64,000 nucleotides of DNA. It comes from Martinezella rhizogenes. GTDB taxonomy: Bacteria > Pseudomonadota > Alphaproteobacteria > Rhizobiales > Rhizobiaceae. Position numbers and translations under genes: made by a program. The DNA lies in assembly GCF_027460065.1 (NCBI RefSeq), contig NZ_JAPYZZ010000002.1, positions 1 to 64,000 of the forward strand, given 5' to 3'. Of this stretch, positions 1 through 8,695 are shown in pieces. Within the stretch, counting starts at the first letter, position 1, and each line of letters begins with the position of its first letter. The notes under the pieces were generated by a model that saw only the letters and a program-made list of their open reading frames with translations, was not told where the DNA came from and made no database searches.

Positions 1-1
1 G

Positions 2-391
<390 letters not shown>

Positions 392-429
392 CATCAAAGA
401 CAGTCGCTCATTCGTCGGCTTCCAAAAAA

Positions 430-455
430 CCCAATGGAATAAAAATTCCATTGGG
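430..455. promoter_or_regulatory. IolR-type operator palindrome
   Basis: Two perfect 11-bp arms (CCCAATGGAAT and ATTCCATTGGG) flank AAAA. Inside is GGAA-N6-TTCC (436-449), the motif reported for the RpiR-type IolR of Sinorhizobium meliloti. It lies 36 bp upstream of the RpiR gene start, which suggests autoregulation; binding is inferred. Confidence 0.75.
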
Positions 456-490
456 GCTAAAGTGCACACGATTTCAGTCTGCACAAAGGA

Positions 491-1312
491 ATGACAATGA
501 CGGCAATCGAGGCGCCAGATTCGGTGAAGGCTTTTGAGGAGCGGTTGCTCCAGGTGGCGGAGGGCCTGCCGAAGCGGTTGCGGCAATGCGCCGATTATGT
601 CGCCTCCAATCAGGATCGCATCGCCGTTTCCACCGTCGCCGAAATGGCGGATGGCGCCGGCGTGCAGCCCTCGGCCTTCATGCGTTTCTGTCAGATCATG
701 GGCTTTTCCGGCTTTTCGGAAATGCAGCGCCTGTTCCGTGATTCCTACGTCGGAGGCTGGCCTGACTATGCGACGCGGCTCGATCACTTGCGTGAAAAGG
801 GCGACGAGAGCGCCTCCGGCCTGCTGGCGGAATTCGTGGAAGCTGGCCGTTCTTCGCTCGAAATGCTTTTGAAATCAGTCGATACGAAGCAGCTTGACGA
901 GGCGGTTTCGGCGCTCTCCAAGGCGCGCACCGTGCATATTATGGGCCTGCGCCGCTCATTCCCCATCGCCAGCTATCTGGCCTATGCCTTCGAGAAGATG
1001 AAAGTGCCGGCGGTTCTGCACAGCGCAGTCGGCGGGCTCAGCAATATCAGCGCCATCTCCCGCGACGACGCGCTGATCGCCATCACCTTCTCTCCCTATT
1101 CCACTGAGACGCTGGAACTGGCGGAAAACGCCCGCGCCAATGGCATTCCCGTCGTGGCGCTGTCCGATTCCGCGGTCAATCCGCTCCGCAAATCCGGCGC
1201 GACGCTGCTGACCGTGACGGAGATCGATTTCGGCGCTTTCCGCTCGCTTTCCGCCACGCTCTGTCTCGCCATCACGCTGGCGGTTGCTGTGGGAACACGC
1301 AAGACAGCCTGA
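491..1312 (+). CDS. iolR: RpiR/MurR-family transcriptional regulator, probable inositol regulator IolR
   Basis: The 273-residue protein has the RpiR architecture. An N-terminal HTH_6 domain covers about residues 15-90 (LPKRLRQCADYVASNQDRIAVSTVAEMA, then VQPSAFMRFCQIMGFSGFSEMQ). A SIS sugar-phosphate-binding domain follows at about 120-255 (ARTVHIMGLRRSFPIASYLAYAF and DDALIAITFSPYSTETLELAENA). It lies directly upstream of iolCDEB in the same direction, and rhizobial inositol regulators are of this family. A GGAA-N6-TTCC palindrome lies just upstream. The ATG at 491 is preceded by an AAAGGA ribosome-binding site. Its effector (an inositol pathway intermediate) and its targets are inferred from context. 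Confidence 0.85.
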   Translation: MTMTAIEAPDSVKAFEERLLQVAEGLPKRLRQCADYVASNQDRIAVSTVAEMADGAGVQPSAFMRFCQIMGFSGFSEMQRLFRDSYVGGWPDYATRLDHLREKGDESASGLLAEFVEAGRSSLEMLLKSVDTKQLDEAVSALSKARTVHIMGLRRSFPIASYLAYAFEKMKVPAVLHSAVGGLSNISAISRDDALIAITFSPYSTETLELAENARANGIPVVALSDSAVNPLRKSGATLLTVTEIDFGAFRSLSATLCLAITLAVAVGTRKTA

Positions 1313-1401
1313 ATATTTTTATTGAAAATGAAAAAAATAGAATTTATGATCCAAATCCATGAAACGGGCATTCCACGACTGTCCGTCTCGTGACGGGACA
1401 A

Positions 1402-1420
1402 GTGAGCGGAGGAGGCTCAC
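1402..1420 (+). promoter_or_regulatory. hairpin with a purine-rich GGAGGAG loop in the iolC leader
   Basis: GTGAGC (1402-1407) pairs with GCTCAC (1415-1420) around the loop GGAGGAG. It lies about 100 bp upstream of the iolC start, in the roughly 200-bp leader between iolR and iolC. A Shine-Dalgarno-like sequence displayed in a loop without an adjacent start codon is unusual. No function is known to me. Confidence 0.35.
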
Positions 1421-1517
1421 CGGAGCGGGATGGCGATAGCTAGCGGCATGGTTGCCTGATCCGCTCGACACACATGAGGCAGACCGCGCCAGCGTGCGGT
1501 GCTAAGGAGGAAACCTT

Positions 1518-3434
1518 TTGAAAAAACTTGATCTTATCACGATCGGGCGCTCGTCTGTTGACCTTTACGGTTCACAGGTCGGCGGCCGTCTGGAGGACAT
1601 GGCCTCCTTTGCCAAATATATTGGTGGTTCGCCAACCAATATCGCTGCTGGTGCTGCGCGCCTTGGATTGAACAGTGCCGTCATTACCCGCGTTGGTGAT
1701 GAGCATATGGGCCGTTTCATCCGCGAACAGCTGGTGCGCGAAGGCGTCGATGTGCGCGGCGTCAAGACCGACCCGGAGCGGCTGACCGCGCTGGTGCTGC
1801 TCGGCATTCGCGACCAGAACCAGTTTCCGCTGATCTTCTATCGCGAGAACTGTGCGGACATGGCGCTCAGCGAAGACGATATCGATCCCGCCTTCATTGC
1901 CGAGGCCGGCTGCATCTGCGCCACCGGCACGCATCTGTCGCATCCGAAAACGGAAGCAGCCGTGCTGAAGGCGCTGAGACTCGCCCGCGAGAATGGCGCA
2001 AAGACCGCGCTCGATATCGATTACCGCCCCAATCTCTGGGGTGTGGCCGGCCATGGCGATGGCGAAAGCCGTTTCGTGGAATCGCAGAAGGTCACCGCCA
2101 AGCTGCAATCCACCCTGCATCTCTTTGACCTGATCGTCGGCACGGAAGAGGAATTCCACATCGCCGGCGGCTCCACCGATACGCTGACCGCACTCAACGC
2201 CGTCCGCAAGGTCGCGAATGCGACGCTGGTGTGCAAGCGCGGTCCGATGGGCGCTTCGGTTTTCGCCGGCGATATTCCTGCCAGCCTCGACGATGGCGAA
2301 ACGGGCGAAGGTTTCCCGATTGAGGTCTTCAACGTTCTCGGCGCCGGCGATGGTTTCATGGCCGGGCTGTTCCGCGGCTGGCTGCGCGGCGAAGACTGGC
2401 CGACGACGCTGAAATACGCCAATGCCTGCGGCGCCTTCGCCGTCTCCCGCCATGGCTGCACGCCCGCCTATCCGAGCTGGGAAGAACTGCAATATTTCTT
2501 CAAGGCCGGCATTCGCAACAAGGCGCTGCGCAAGGACGAGGCGCTGGAGCAGGTGCATTGGTCCACCAACCGCAAGGGCGATTGGGAGACGATGCGCGTC
2601 TTCGCCTTCGACCACCGCATGCAGCTGGAAGCCATCGCCGACGAGCTTGGCGTGAAGCACGAACAGATCGGCGCTTTCAAGAAGCTCTGCCTTCAGGCGG
2701 CGCAGAAGGTTTCCGGCGGCGAGGCGGGTTACGGCATACTCTGCGACGGCCGTCTTGGCCGCGATGCGCTGTTTGCCGCCAGCGGCTCCGGCCTCTGGAT
2801 CGGCCGTCCCGTGGAATGGCCGGGCTCGCGCCCGCTGACGCTGGAACCGGAGCTTGGCAAGGATTTCGGCGGGCTCTCCGAATGGCCGCTTGAAAACGTC
2901 GTCAAGGTTCTCTGCTTCTATCACCCCGATGACACCGAGGAGATGCGCGCCGCACAGGAAGAGACCGTGATGCGGCTATTCGAGGCAGCACGGCGCAACC
3001 GACTGGAAATGCTGCTGGAGGTCATCCCCTCCAAGGTCGGCCCCACCGACGATTTGACCGCCGCCCGCATCATCGAGCGCTTTTACGAGATCGGCGTTTA
3101 CCCCGACTGGTGGAAGCTGGAGCCGATGAAGACCCGTGCCGCATGGAAGAACGCCTGCGACGCCGTGCATCGCAATGATCCCTATGTGCGGGGCATCGTC
3201 GTTCTCGGCCTCGACGCACCGCAGAGCGAGCTGGAAGAAAGCTTCCGCCTTGCCGCAGGCTTCGATCTGGTCAAAGGTTTCGCCGTCGGTCGCACGATTT
3301 TTGCCGACGCCGCGCGGGGTTGGCTCGGTGGCAAGATCACCGATGAGGAAGCGGTGAAGGACATGGCGCAGCGCTATACCAGCCTGTGCCGCATATGGGA
3401 TGAGGCGCGCGCCAAAAAGGGAGAGGCAGCGTGA
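1518..3434 (+). CDS. iolC: bifunctional 5-dehydro-2-deoxygluconokinase / DUF2090 aldolase-like protein
   Basis: The 638-residue protein is about twice the length of a plain IolC. Residues 1-330 form a PfkB/ribokinase-type kinase with the GG motif (KYIGGSPTNIAAGAARLG) and the catalytic VLGAGDGFMAGLF segment near residue 275. Residues from about 360 (VFAFDHRMQLEAIADELG) to the end form a DUF2090 domain, a TIM-barrel aldolase relative. The kinase phosphorylates 5-dehydro-2-deoxy-D-gluconate. The fused domain is commonly annotated as the following aldolase step (the IolJ reaction), which would make two consecutive steps one polypeptide; this is family knowledge, not shown here. The start is TTG with an excellent AAGGAGG site 7 nt upstream. 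It overlaps iolD by 4 nt (GTGA), indicating translational coupling. Confidence 0.93.
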   Translation: MKKLDLITIGRSSVDLYGSQVGGRLEDMASFAKYIGGSPTNIAAGAARLGLNSAVITRVGDEHMGRFIREQLVREGVDVRGVKTDPERLTALVLLGIRDQNQFPLIFYRENCADMALSEDDIDPAFIAEAGCICATGTHLSHPKTEAAVLKALRLARENGAKTALDIDYRPNLWGVAGHGDGESRFVESQKVTAKLQSTLHLFDLIVGTEEEFHIAGGSTDTLTALNAVRKVANATLVCKRGPMGASVFAGDIPASLDDGETGEGFPIEVFNVLGAGDGFMAGLFRGWLRGEDWPTTLKYANACGAFAVSRHGCTPAYPSWEELQYFFKAGIRNKALRKDEALEQVHWSTNRKGDWETMRVFAFDHRMQLEAIADELGVKHEQIGAFKKLCLQAAQKVSGGEAGYGILCDGRLGRDALFAASGSGLWIGRPVEWPGSRPLTLEPELGKDFGGLSEWPLENVVKVLCFYHPDDTEEMRAAQEETVMRLFEAARRNRLEMLLEVIPSKVGPTDDLTAARIIERFYEIGVYPDWWKLEPMKTRAAWKNACDAVHRNDPYVRGIVVLGLDAPQSELEESFRLAAGFDLVKGFAVGRTIFADAARGWLGGKITDEEAVKDMAQRYTSLCRIWDEARAKKGEAA

Positions 3435-5257
3435 AGACAATTAGATTAACGGCTGCGCAGGCTATGGTTCGTTACCTCGCCGCGCAGATGAATGAACACG
3501 GCGAAACCTATATTGCCGGTGTCTGGGCCATTTTCGGCCATGGCAATGTCGCCGGTATCGGCGAAGCGCTTTATGGCATCCGTGACGAACTGCCGACCTA
3601 TCGCGGCCAGAACGAGCAGTCCATGGCTCATGCGGCCATCGCCTATTCGAAACAGCTGCGCCGCCGACGCGCCATGGCGGTCACCTCCTCCATCGGCCCG
3701 GGTGCCGCCAATATGGTGACGGCGGCGGCGCTGGCGCATGTCAACCGCCTTCCGGTTCTGCTGATCCCCGGCGATGTCTTTGCCAATCGCGGCCCCGACC
3801 CCGTGCTACAGCAGCTCGAAGATTTCGGCGACGGCACGATGACAGTGAATGACTGCTTCCGCCCGGTCAGCCGTTATTTCGACCGCATCATGCGGCCGGA
3901 ACAGTTGCTGACGGCCCTTCCCCGCGCCATGCGCACCATGACGGACCCGGCCGATTGCGGCCCCGTCACGCTCGCCTTCTGCCAGGACGTGCAGGCGGAA
4001 GCCTATGACTATCCGGTCAGCTTCTTCGAAAAGCGCATCTGGCGGCAGCGCCGCCCTGAGCCAGATGTCGTAGAGTTCGAAGAGGCGGTCGCCGCGCTGA
4101 AGGCGGCGAAGAACCCGATCATCGTTGCCGGCGGCGGCGTGCATTTTGCCGGTGCCACCGAGACGCTGAAACGTTTTGCCGAAACCCATTCCATCCCCGT
4201 CGTTGAAACACAGGCCGGCAAATCGGCGCTTGCCTGGGATCACGATCTGAATTTCGGCCCGGTCGGTGTTACCGGCGCGGAAAGCGCCAATATCGTCAGC
4301 GAGAAGGCCGATCTGGTCTTCGGCGTCGGCACCCGCTTTCAGGATTTCACGACAGGTTCCTGGGCGCTGTTCAAGAACCCGAACCGCAAGATCCTCGCGC
4401 TCAACGTGCAGCCCTATGACAGCGCCAAGCATGATGCGATCAGTCTGACGGCGGATGCGAAGATCGGCCTTGAAAAACTCTCCGCCGCCCTCGGCAGCCA
4501 CCGTTACGCGGCGCCGGATGCCCGCCTCAAGGCAGCATGGTTCGAAAAGGCCGATGCCGATACCGCCGCACCGGGCGAGGAGCATGTGAACAGCCTGCCC
4601 ACCGACATGCAGGTGATCGGCGCCGTACAGCGCCAGTCGCGTGACAATACCGTCGTCATGTGCGCCGCAGGCACCATGCCGGGCGAGCTTCACCAGCTGT
4701 GGAAATCCAAGCTGCCGCTCTCCTATCACATGGAATATGGCTTCTCCTGCATGGGTTATGAGGTGGCTGGCGGCCTTGGCATCAAGATGGCGGAACCGGA
4801 CCGCGACGTGATCGTCATGGTCGGCGACGGCTCCTACATGATGATGAATTCCGAGCTTGCGACATCGGTTGCCATGGGCGTCAAGATCACCCTCGTCATC
4901 ACCGACAACAGGGGTTACGGCTGCATCAACCGGCTGCAGATGGAAACCGGCGGCGCGGAGTTCAACAATCTCTACGCCCACACCAACGTCAACCCGATTG
5001 CCATCGATTTCGTGGCCCATGCCGGTTCGATGGGCGCGGATGCGCGCAAGGTTTCCACCATAACCGAGCTGGAAGAGGCGCTCGCCGCCGCCCGCGCTTC
5101 CAGTCGCACCGCCGTCATCGTCATCGATACCGACCCTTATCCGACCCCGCAGGCCGGTGGTCACTGGTGGGATGTCGCGGTGCCTGAAGTTTCCGACCGC
5201 GCCGAAATCGGCCCGGCCCGCGCCCGTTATGAAAACCATGTCAAGGAAAGACAGTAA
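3431..5257 (+). CDS. iolD: 3D-(3,5/4)-trihydroxycyclohexane-1,2-dione acylhydrolase IolD
   Basis: The 608-residue thiamine-diphosphate enzyme hydrolyses the ring of the inositol intermediate trihydroxycyclohexane-dione. An N-terminal ThDP-binding domain holds the [13 protein letters not shown] region, with the catalytic glutamate. A central domain (about 220-360) carries [14 protein letters not shown]. The C-terminal ThDP/Mg motif is [21 protein letters not shown] with [10 protein letters not shown]. Length and order match the acetohydroxyacid-synthase superfamily. It starts with GTG inside the iolC stop codon and is followed one base later by the iolE ATG, so iolC-D-E are tightly coupled. 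Confidence 0.95.
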   Translation: MKTIRLTAAQAMVRYLAAQMNEHGETYIAGVWAIFGHGNVAGIGEALYGIRDELPTYRGQNEQSMAHAAIAYSKQLRRRRAMAVTSSIGPGAANMVTAAALAHVNRLPVLLIPGDVFANRGPDPVLQQLEDFGDGTMTVNDCFRPVSRYFDRIMRPEQLLTALPRAMRTMTDPADCGPVTLAFCQDVQAEAYDYPVSFFEKRIWRQRRPEPDVVEFEEAVAALKAAKNPIIVAGGGVHFAGATETLKRFAETHSIPVVETQAGKSALAWDHDLNFGPVGVTGAESANIVSEKADLVFGVGTRFQDFTTGSWALFKNPNRKILALNVQPYDSAKHDAISLTADAKIGLEKLSAALGSHRYAAPDARLKAAWFEKADADTAAPGEEHVNSLPTDMQVIGAVQRQSRDNTVVMCAAGTMPGELHQLWKSKLPLSYHMEYGFSCMGYEVAGGLGIKMAEPDRDVIVMVGDGSYMMMNSELATSVAMGVKITLVITDNRGYGCINRLQMETGGAEFNNLYAHTNVNPIAIDFVAHAGSMGADARKVSTITELEEALAAARASSRTAVIVIDTDPYPTPQAGGHWWDVAVPEVSDRAEIGPARARYENHVKERQ

Positions 5258-5258
5258 G

Positions 5259-6167
5259 ATGATCCGTTACGGTACCAACCCGATTGCCTGGTCCAACGAC
5301 GACGACCGCACGCTCGGCGCGCATATCAGCCTGGAGCAATGCCTCGATGAAACCGCGAAGATCGGTTTCGACGGCATCGAGAAGGGGCACAAATTCCCGA
5401 CTGACCCGGAAGGCCTGAAGGGCGTGCTTTCGCCGCGCGGCCTCTCCTTCGTCTCCGGCTGGCATTCGCTGAACCTCCTGACCGACGACATCGAGTCTGA
5501 AAAGAAGGCGATGCAGCCGGCGCTTGATCTCCTGAAAGCCATGGGCTCGAAGGTCATCATCGTCTGCGAAACCTCCAACGCCATCCACGGTGCCGATGAC
5601 ACGGCGCTGGTCGATCGTCCACGCCTTGCGGCCGAGGACTGGGCGAAGTTCGGCGCAGGTGTCGAGGCGCTTGCCGCCTTTGCCGCAGAACAGGGCATTA
5701 CCCTCGTTTATCATCACCACATGGGCACGGTGGTCGAAAGCGAAGACGAGATCGACCTCTTGATGAAGCATACCGGGCCGAAGACCCATCTGCTGCTCGA
5801 TACCGGCCATTGCCTGTTCGGCGGCGGCGATCCCGTCCGCGTCGCGCAGAAATACATGGGCCGCGTTGGCCATATCCACGCCAAGAACGTGCGTCCGGTC
5901 ATTGCCGATCAGGTGCGCAATGAGCGGCTTTCCTTCCTCGAAGGCGTTCGCCGCGGCGTGTTCACCGTTCCCGGCGACAGCGAGGGCGGCGTGAGCTTCC
6001 CGCCGGTGCTGAAACTGGCGGCCGAGCATGGTTATAGCGGCTGGCTGGTGATCGAGGCCGAGCAGGACCCTGACGTGCGCAACCCGTTCGAATATCAGAG
6101 CCTCGGGCTGAAATCGCTGAAGGCTTTTGCGCGCGAAGCGGGGTTGGATAAGGCTCAGGCTGCTTGA
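5259..6167 (+). CDS. iolE: myo-inosose-2 dehydratase IolE
   Basis: This is a 302-residue sugar-phosphate-isomerase-like TIM barrel. The N-terminus [15 protein letters not shown] is characteristic of IolE, and metal-binding segments such as [26 protein letters not shown] and [11 protein letters not shown] are present. It dehydrates 2-keto-myo-inositol to the dione that IolD hydrolyses. The ATG at 5259 was chosen because AAGGAAAG lies 8 nt upstream and the start is one base after the iolD stop. A longer frame extends upstream into iolD but has no matching ribosome site. Confidence 0.95.
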   Translation: MIRYGTNPIAWSNDDDRTLGAHISLEQCLDETAKIGFDGIEKGHKFPTDPEGLKGVLSPRGLSFVSGWHSLNLLTDDIESEKKAMQPALDLLKAMGSKVIIVCETSNAIHGADDTALVDRPRLAAEDWAKFGAGVEALAAFAAEQGITLVYHHHMGTVVESEDEIDLLMKHTGPKTHLLLDTGHCLFGGGDPVRVAQKYMGRVGHIHAKNVRPVIADQVRNERLSFLEGVRRGVFTVPGDSEGGVSFPPVLKLAAEHGYSGWLVIEAEQDPDVRNPFEYQSLGLKSLKAFAREAGLDKAQAA

Positions 6168-6204
6168 ACTGAGCTGACGAACGGGCGCGGCCTTCCCCGC
6201 GCCC

Positions 6205-6316
6205 GTCATTCCGGCCTTGAGCCGGAATCCAGCCAGCCCAAGTCTTTGGGCTGAAAAGACTCTCCCCGCCGCGCGGACGCGCGTCGGCTGGACCCCGGAT
6301 CTAGTCCGGGGTGACG
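6205..6316. repeat. family A palindromic intergenic repeat, copy A1
   Basis: The roughly 112-bp element has three stem-loops: TTCCGGC-CTTGA-GCCGGAA, CAGCCCAA-GTCT-TTGGGCTG and ACCCCGGA-TCTAG-TCCGGGGT. A GC-rich GACGCGCGTC palindrome separates the last two. It sits between iolE and iolB. The design resembles the rhizobial RIME-type mosaic elements. Other copies lie near 7200, 8562, 9838, 25637, 45011 and 61635. Confidence 0.9.
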
Positions 6317-6374
6317 GAAATACGCGAAACTACTGAATGACATGTCTGCGTTACCTACAAAAAGGAACACCACC

Positions 6375-7187
6375 ATGACCTCACTTCTGCGCAAGCCGGT
6401 CGCGACAAGCGGCAAGGTGCACGATATCACGCCCCAAAGCGCGGATTGGGGTTATGTCGGTTTCGGCCTCTACCGCCTGAAACCGGGCGAGACGGCAGCG
6501 GAAAACACCGGCGATACGGAAGTCATCCTCGTGCTTGTCGAAGGCAAGGCGACGATTTCCGCAGGCGGCAAAGACTTCGGTGAACTCGGCGACCGCATGA
6601 ACGTCTTCGAGCGCAAGCCGCCGCATTGCGTTTATGTTCCGGCCGGTTCCGAATGGTCGCTGACGGCCACGACGGATTGCACCGTCGGCGTCTGCACCGC
6701 GCCGGGTGAAAAAGGCAGCCGCGAGGCGCAGCAGATCGGCCCGGCCGGTGTGCAACTGACGGAGCGTGGCAAGGGCGCCAATACACGGTATATCTTCCCC
6801 ATCGCCATGGAAGAGCGCGATGTGGCAGACAGCCTGCTGGTGACGGAAGTCTTCACACCATCGGGCAACTGGTCATCCTATCCGCCGCACCGGCATGATG
6901 AGGATAACTACCCCGACATGACCTATCTGGAAGAGACCTATTATCATCGCCTCAACCCGGCGCAGGGTTTCGGCTTCCAGCGGGTCTTCACCGAGGACGG
7001 CTCGCTTGATGAGACCGTGGCTGTGTCGGACGGCGATGTCGTGCTGGTACCAAGGGGCCACCACCCCTGCGGTGCGCCCTATGGTTACGAGATGTATTAT
7101 CTGAACGTGATGGCGGGGCCGATGCGCAAATGGCGCTTCAAGAACCACCCGGATCACGACTGGATTTTCAAGCGGGATAATCCCTGA
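6375..7187 (+). CDS. iolB: 5-deoxy-glucuronate isomerase IolB
   Basis: The 270-residue bicupin isomerises 5-deoxy-glucuronate to 5-dehydro-2-deoxygluconate, the substrate of IolC. Family signatures are YVGFGLYRLKPGE near the start, the metal-binding YPPHRHDEDNYPDMTYLEETYYHR region near residue 175 and VLVPRGHHPCGAPYGYEMYYLNVMAGP near the end. The ATG at 6375 has AAAGGAA upstream and gives the usual family length. An upstream in-frame ATG at 6342 adds 11 unrelated residues. A 207-bp gap holding repeat A1 separates it from iolE, so it may have its own promoter or rely on read-through. Confidence 0.95.
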   Translation: MTSLLRKPVATSGKVHDITPQSADWGYVGFGLYRLKPGETAAENTGDTEVILVLVEGKATISAGGKDFGELGDRMNVFERKPPHCVYVPAGSEWSLTATTDCTVGVCTAPGEKGSREAQQIGPAGVQLTERGKGANTRYIFPIAMEERDVADSLLVTEVFTPSGNWSSYPPHRHDEDNYPDMTYLEETYYHRLNPAQGFGFQRVFTEDGSLDETVAVSDGDVVLVPRGHHPCGAPYGYEMYYLNVMAGPMRKWRFKNHPDHDWIFKRDNP

Positions 7188-7199
7188 GACGCACGACGT

Positions 7200-7318
7200 C
7201 CCTCATTCCTGTGCTTGTCACAGGAATCCAGCCGACGCGCGTCTGCGCGGCGGGGAGAGTCTTCCCAGCTCAAGGACTTGGGCTGGCTGGATCCCTGTGA
7301 CAAGCACAGGGATGAGGG
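7200..7318. repeat. family A palindromic repeat, copy A2
   Basis: The end hairpins are ATTCCTGTG-CTTGT-CACAGGAAT and ATCCCTGTG-ACAAG-CACAGGGAT. The stem sequence differs completely from copy A1, but pairing and loop length are kept. The middle runs in the opposite order (GACGCGCGTC before the CTTGGGCTGG block). It lies between iolB and the oxidoreductase gene. Confidence 0.9.
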
Positions 7319-7402
7319 CGGAGGGGCTTTGTTTCGCCTGCCACATTTCAATAAACGTTCAATACGTTGATTTCATTCTAAAACTCTCGGGAGGAGAATA
7401 GC

Positions 7403-8530
7403 ATGGCCGCTCTTGGCGTGGGCCTTATCGGCACCGGTTACATGGGCAAATGCCACGCGCTGGCGTGGAACAACGTCACGAGCGTCTTCGGCGATGTGGA
7501 ACGCCCCCGTCTTGTGACGCTCGCGGAAGTCAACCCGGAGCTGGCGGCGAAGAAAGCCGCCGAGTTCGGTTTTGCCCGCTCGACAGGCAACTGGCGCGAC
7601 CTGCTGGCAGACCCGGAGATTGACGTCATCTCAGTCACCACGCCAAATGCCTTCCACCCGGAAATGGCCATTGCCGCCCATGAGGCAGGCAAGCATGTCT
7701 GGTGTGAAAAACCGATGGCGCCTGCCTTTGCCGATGCGGTGAAGATGCGCGATGCCGCCCGCCGGTCCGGCAAGGCCGCGGCGATGGGTTACAACTATAT
7801 TCAGAACCCAGTCATCCGCCATATTCGCCACCTGATCGACGAAGGCGCGATCGGCAAGGTCTATCACGTCCGCGCCGAAATGGACGAGGACTTCATGGCC
7901 GATGCCACCCAGCCCTTCTACTGGAAGAGCGAGGCATCCTCCGGTTATGGCGCGCTGGACGATTTTGCCGTGCATCCGCTGTCATTGCTCTATGCCCTGT
8001 TCGGCCACGCCGAAAGCGCCATCACGGACATGGTGAAACCTTACGAGACCCGCCCGCTTGCCGGCGGCGGCGAACGCGCGGTCGAGACGCATGATCTCGC
8101 CAGCGTTCTCCTGAAGCTCGAAGGCGGCATTTCCGCCGTGCTGATCGCCAACCGTTCCGCCTGGGGCCGCAAGGGCCGCATCGCCATCCAGATCTATGGC
8201 TCCACCGGCTCGATCCTGTTCGATCAGGAGCGGATGAACGAGTTCCAGCTCTACACCACGGACGGACGGCCGGAAGAACAGGGTTTCGGAACCATCCTCA
8301 CCGCCCCCCATCACAAGCCCTATGACCGCTTCATCCCCGCCCCCGGCCACGGCCTCGGTTTCAACGATCTGAAGGTCATAGAATGCCGTGAGCTGATCGC
8401 GGCGATCGAGGGCAACAAGGCCCATATCATCGATTTCGAGGAAGGGCTGAAGATCGAGCGCAGCATTCACGCCATGGCGCGGTCGTTTGCCGAAGGGCGA
8501 TGGGTAAGAGCGGAGGAGATTGCGGAATAG
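7403..8530 (+). CDS. Gfo/Idh/MocA-family NAD(P)-dependent oxidoreductase
   Basis: The 375-residue protein has an N-terminal Rossmann fold (GVGLIGTGYMGKCHALAW) and the conserved active-site segment [18 protein letters not shown] near residue 97. The C-terminal substrate domain contains YGALDDFAVHPLSLLY. Related enzymes oxidise inositols, anhydrosugars or other cyclic polyols. Its place after iolCDEB suggests an inositol isomer or derivative as substrate, but the exact activity cannot be read from the sequence. The ATG at 7403 follows a strong GGGAGGAG site. The separation from iolB by repeat A2 leaves co-transcription uncertain. Confidence 0.88.
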   Translation: MAALGVGLIGTGYMGKCHALAWNNVTSVFGDVERPRLVTLAEVNPELAAKKAAEFGFARSTGNWRDLLADPEIDVISVTTPNAFHPEMAIAAHEAGKHVWCEKPMAPAFADAVKMRDAARRSGKAAAMGYNYIQNPVIRHIRHLIDEGAIGKVYHVRAEMDEDFMADATQPFYWKSEASSGYGALDDFAVHPLSLLYALFGHAESAITDMVKPYETRPLAGGGERAVETHDLASVLLKLEGGISAVLIANRSAWGRKGRIAIQIYGSTGSILFDQERMNEFQLYTTDGRPEEQGFGTILTAPHHKPYDRFIPAPGHGLGFNDLKVIECRELIAAIEGNKAHIIDFEEGLKIERSIHAMARSFAEGRWVRAEEIAE

Positions 8531-8561
8531 GGGTGCCGACAAAGGGCAAAACCTCTCTTCC

Positions 8562-8674
8562 GTCATACCGGCCTTGAGCCGGTATCCAGCCACGGCGCAT
8601 CTGCGCCGTGAGAAGAGTCTTTTCGCGATCAAGAACTTGATCGCGCTGGACCCCGGATCAAGTCCGGGGTGACG
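8562..8674. repeat. family A palindromic repeat, copy A3 (divergent middle)
   Basis: The end hairpins are ATACCGGC-CTTGA-GCCGGTAT and ACCCCGGA-TCAAG-TCCGGGGT. The two middle palindromes are replaced by CACGGCGCA-TC-TGCGCCGTG and GCGATCAAG-AA-CTTGATCGC, so the architecture is kept while the sequence is not. It lies between convergent genes. Confidence 0.88.
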
Positions 8675-8695
8675 GCCGTGTGGCGGCCCCAAACC

